Source: Sphingomonadales bacterium UBA658
GTDB lineage: Bacteria; Pseudomonadota; Alphaproteobacteria; Sphingomonadales; Sphingomonadaceae
Length of the DNA: 14,330 nt
Assembly: GCA_002299195.1 (NCBI GenBank)
Contig: DBOA01000037.1
Location: 1 to 14,330 of the forward strand
Direction: 5' to 3'
In this document: positions 13,831 through 14,330 of the stretch, piece after piece
How the letters are laid out: every line of letters begins with the position of its first letter
Numbering within the stretch: position 1 is the first letter of the stretch
Program-made: the position numbers and the translations under genes
Notes under the pieces: generated by a model
What the model saw: the letters and a program-made list of their open reading frames with translations, nothing else
What the model was told of the DNA's origin: nothing
Databases searched by the model: none

Positions 13831-13839
13831 TGATTTTTC

Positions 13840-14330
13840 GTGAATCCCGCGCCCGGTTCAAGCCAAGTGAAGCCCCTGAAAACGCCTGCTGATGCGCGCT
13901 ATTTTAACCGCGAATTATCTTGGCTGAAATTCAACGAACGCGTGCTGGAAGAAGCGTCAAATCCGGCGCATCCGCTGCTTGAACGGCTGCGCTTTTTGTC
14001 GATTTCCGGCACGAACCTTGACGAATTTTTCATGGTCCGCGTGGCTGGATTGCGGGGTCAACAGCAACGGAAAATTGAAGAACTGTCGATCGACGGCCTC
14101 ACCCCGTCTGAACAGCTGACCGCAACCGTTGCCGCGGCAGATCGCCTCATGATCCAGCAGCAAAAGCTGTGGCGCAAATTGATGCGCGAGCTATCGGCAG
14201 AGGGCATTAAGGTGGTTCAACCATCCGCCCTTGGCAAACATCTTCAAGCTGCGGTCGGCACATATTTTCAGGAACAAATTCTTCCGGTTCTAACGCCGCA
14301 AGCGCTGGATCCCGCCCACCCGTTTCCGTT
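13840..14330 (+). CDS. ppk1: Polyphosphate kinase 1 (PPK1), N-terminal part; runs off the window
   Basis: An open frame starts at GTG 13840 and continues without stop to the window end, giving 163 residues of a protein that is usually about 700. After a short variable leader, the N-terminal PPK1 domain is clear: ADARYFNRELSWLKFNERV, EEASNPAHPLLERLRFLSI, SGTNLDEFFMVRVAGLRGQ, then a helical stretch and QILPVLTPQALDPAHPFP at the edge. PPK1 reversibly makes polyphosphate from ATP. The catalytic His residues lie further downstream, outside the window. The gene is divergent from the receptor-phytase pair, and members of the Pho regulon in several bacteria include ppk. Identity is secure from these conserved blocks; whether the full gene is intact cannot be seen. 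Confidence 0.96.
   Translation, partial: MNPAPGSSQVKPLKTPADARYFNRELSWLKFNERVLEEASNPAHPLLERLRFLSISGTNLDEFFMVRVAGLRGQQQRKIEELSIDGLTPSEQLTATVAAADRLMIQQQKLWRKLMRELSAEGIKVVQPSALGKHLQAAVGTYFQEQILPVLTPQALDPAHPFP

Larger units (their letters stand above)
13637..13839. other. Divergent promoter region between receptor-phytase and ppk
   Basis: A 203-bp intergenic region serving two divergent transcripts. It contains the triple Pho-box-like unit (13722-13750), a weaker candidate facing ppk (13772-13789), ribosome-binding sites at both ends, and AT-rich stretches next to each gene (TAAATAATATAT at 13669-13680 and AGATATTTAAAAAAGG at 13814-13829). No small gene is seen inside it. Confidence 0.7.

Overview
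The window looks like a chromosomal segment of an alphaproteobacterium, most likely in the Sphingomonadales. This is inferred from the protein types seen (a CopB/CopC/CopD copper set, a large TonB-dependent receptor paired with a beta-propeller phytase, sphingomonad-like fasciclin and SOUL proteins) and from a moderately GC-rich core. No rRNA, tRNA, CRISPR array, intact insertion sequence or phage gene was recognised.

Left part (1 to about 5400). A plus-strand copper-handling run, copB (cut at the left edge), copC, copD and a secreted NTF2-like protein, is followed by loosely packed DNA. That DNA holds two small minus-strand membrane proteins of unknown function and a secreted FAS1 (fasciclin) protein. 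Gaps here are long and carry three diverged copies of a dispersed palindromic repeat, a G-rich tract that fits a G-quadruplex pattern, and an AT-rich stretch with two clean inverted repeats. Low gene density, lower GC and repeats suggest accessory DNA.

Middle part (about 5400 to 9750, minus strand). A SOUL haem-binding-type protein stands alone. Reading along the minus strand there is then a PaaI-like thioesterase, an unusual fusion of an alpha/beta-hydrolase-fold domain with a flavin reductase domain, 4-hydroxyphenylpyruvate dioxygenase (tyrosine catabolism) and a small VOC-family protein whose start overlaps the dioxygenase stop (ATGA). A perfect 9-bp inverted repeat just upstream of the dioxygenase looks like an operator.

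Right part (9777 to 14330) is a phosphate module. A TonB-dependent receptor and a lipoprotein beta-propeller phytase share a TAATG stop/start junction on the minus strand. Polyphosphate kinase (ppk1, cut at the right edge) is divergent from them. The shared 203-bp intergenic region holds three 7-bp units at 11-bp spacing that resemble a PhoB-binding Pho box pointing toward the receptor, plus a weaker candidate pointing toward ppk. The arrangement suggests phosphate-starvation control of phytate capture and hydrolysis next to polyphosphate metabolism; this regulatory link is inferred from sequence alone.
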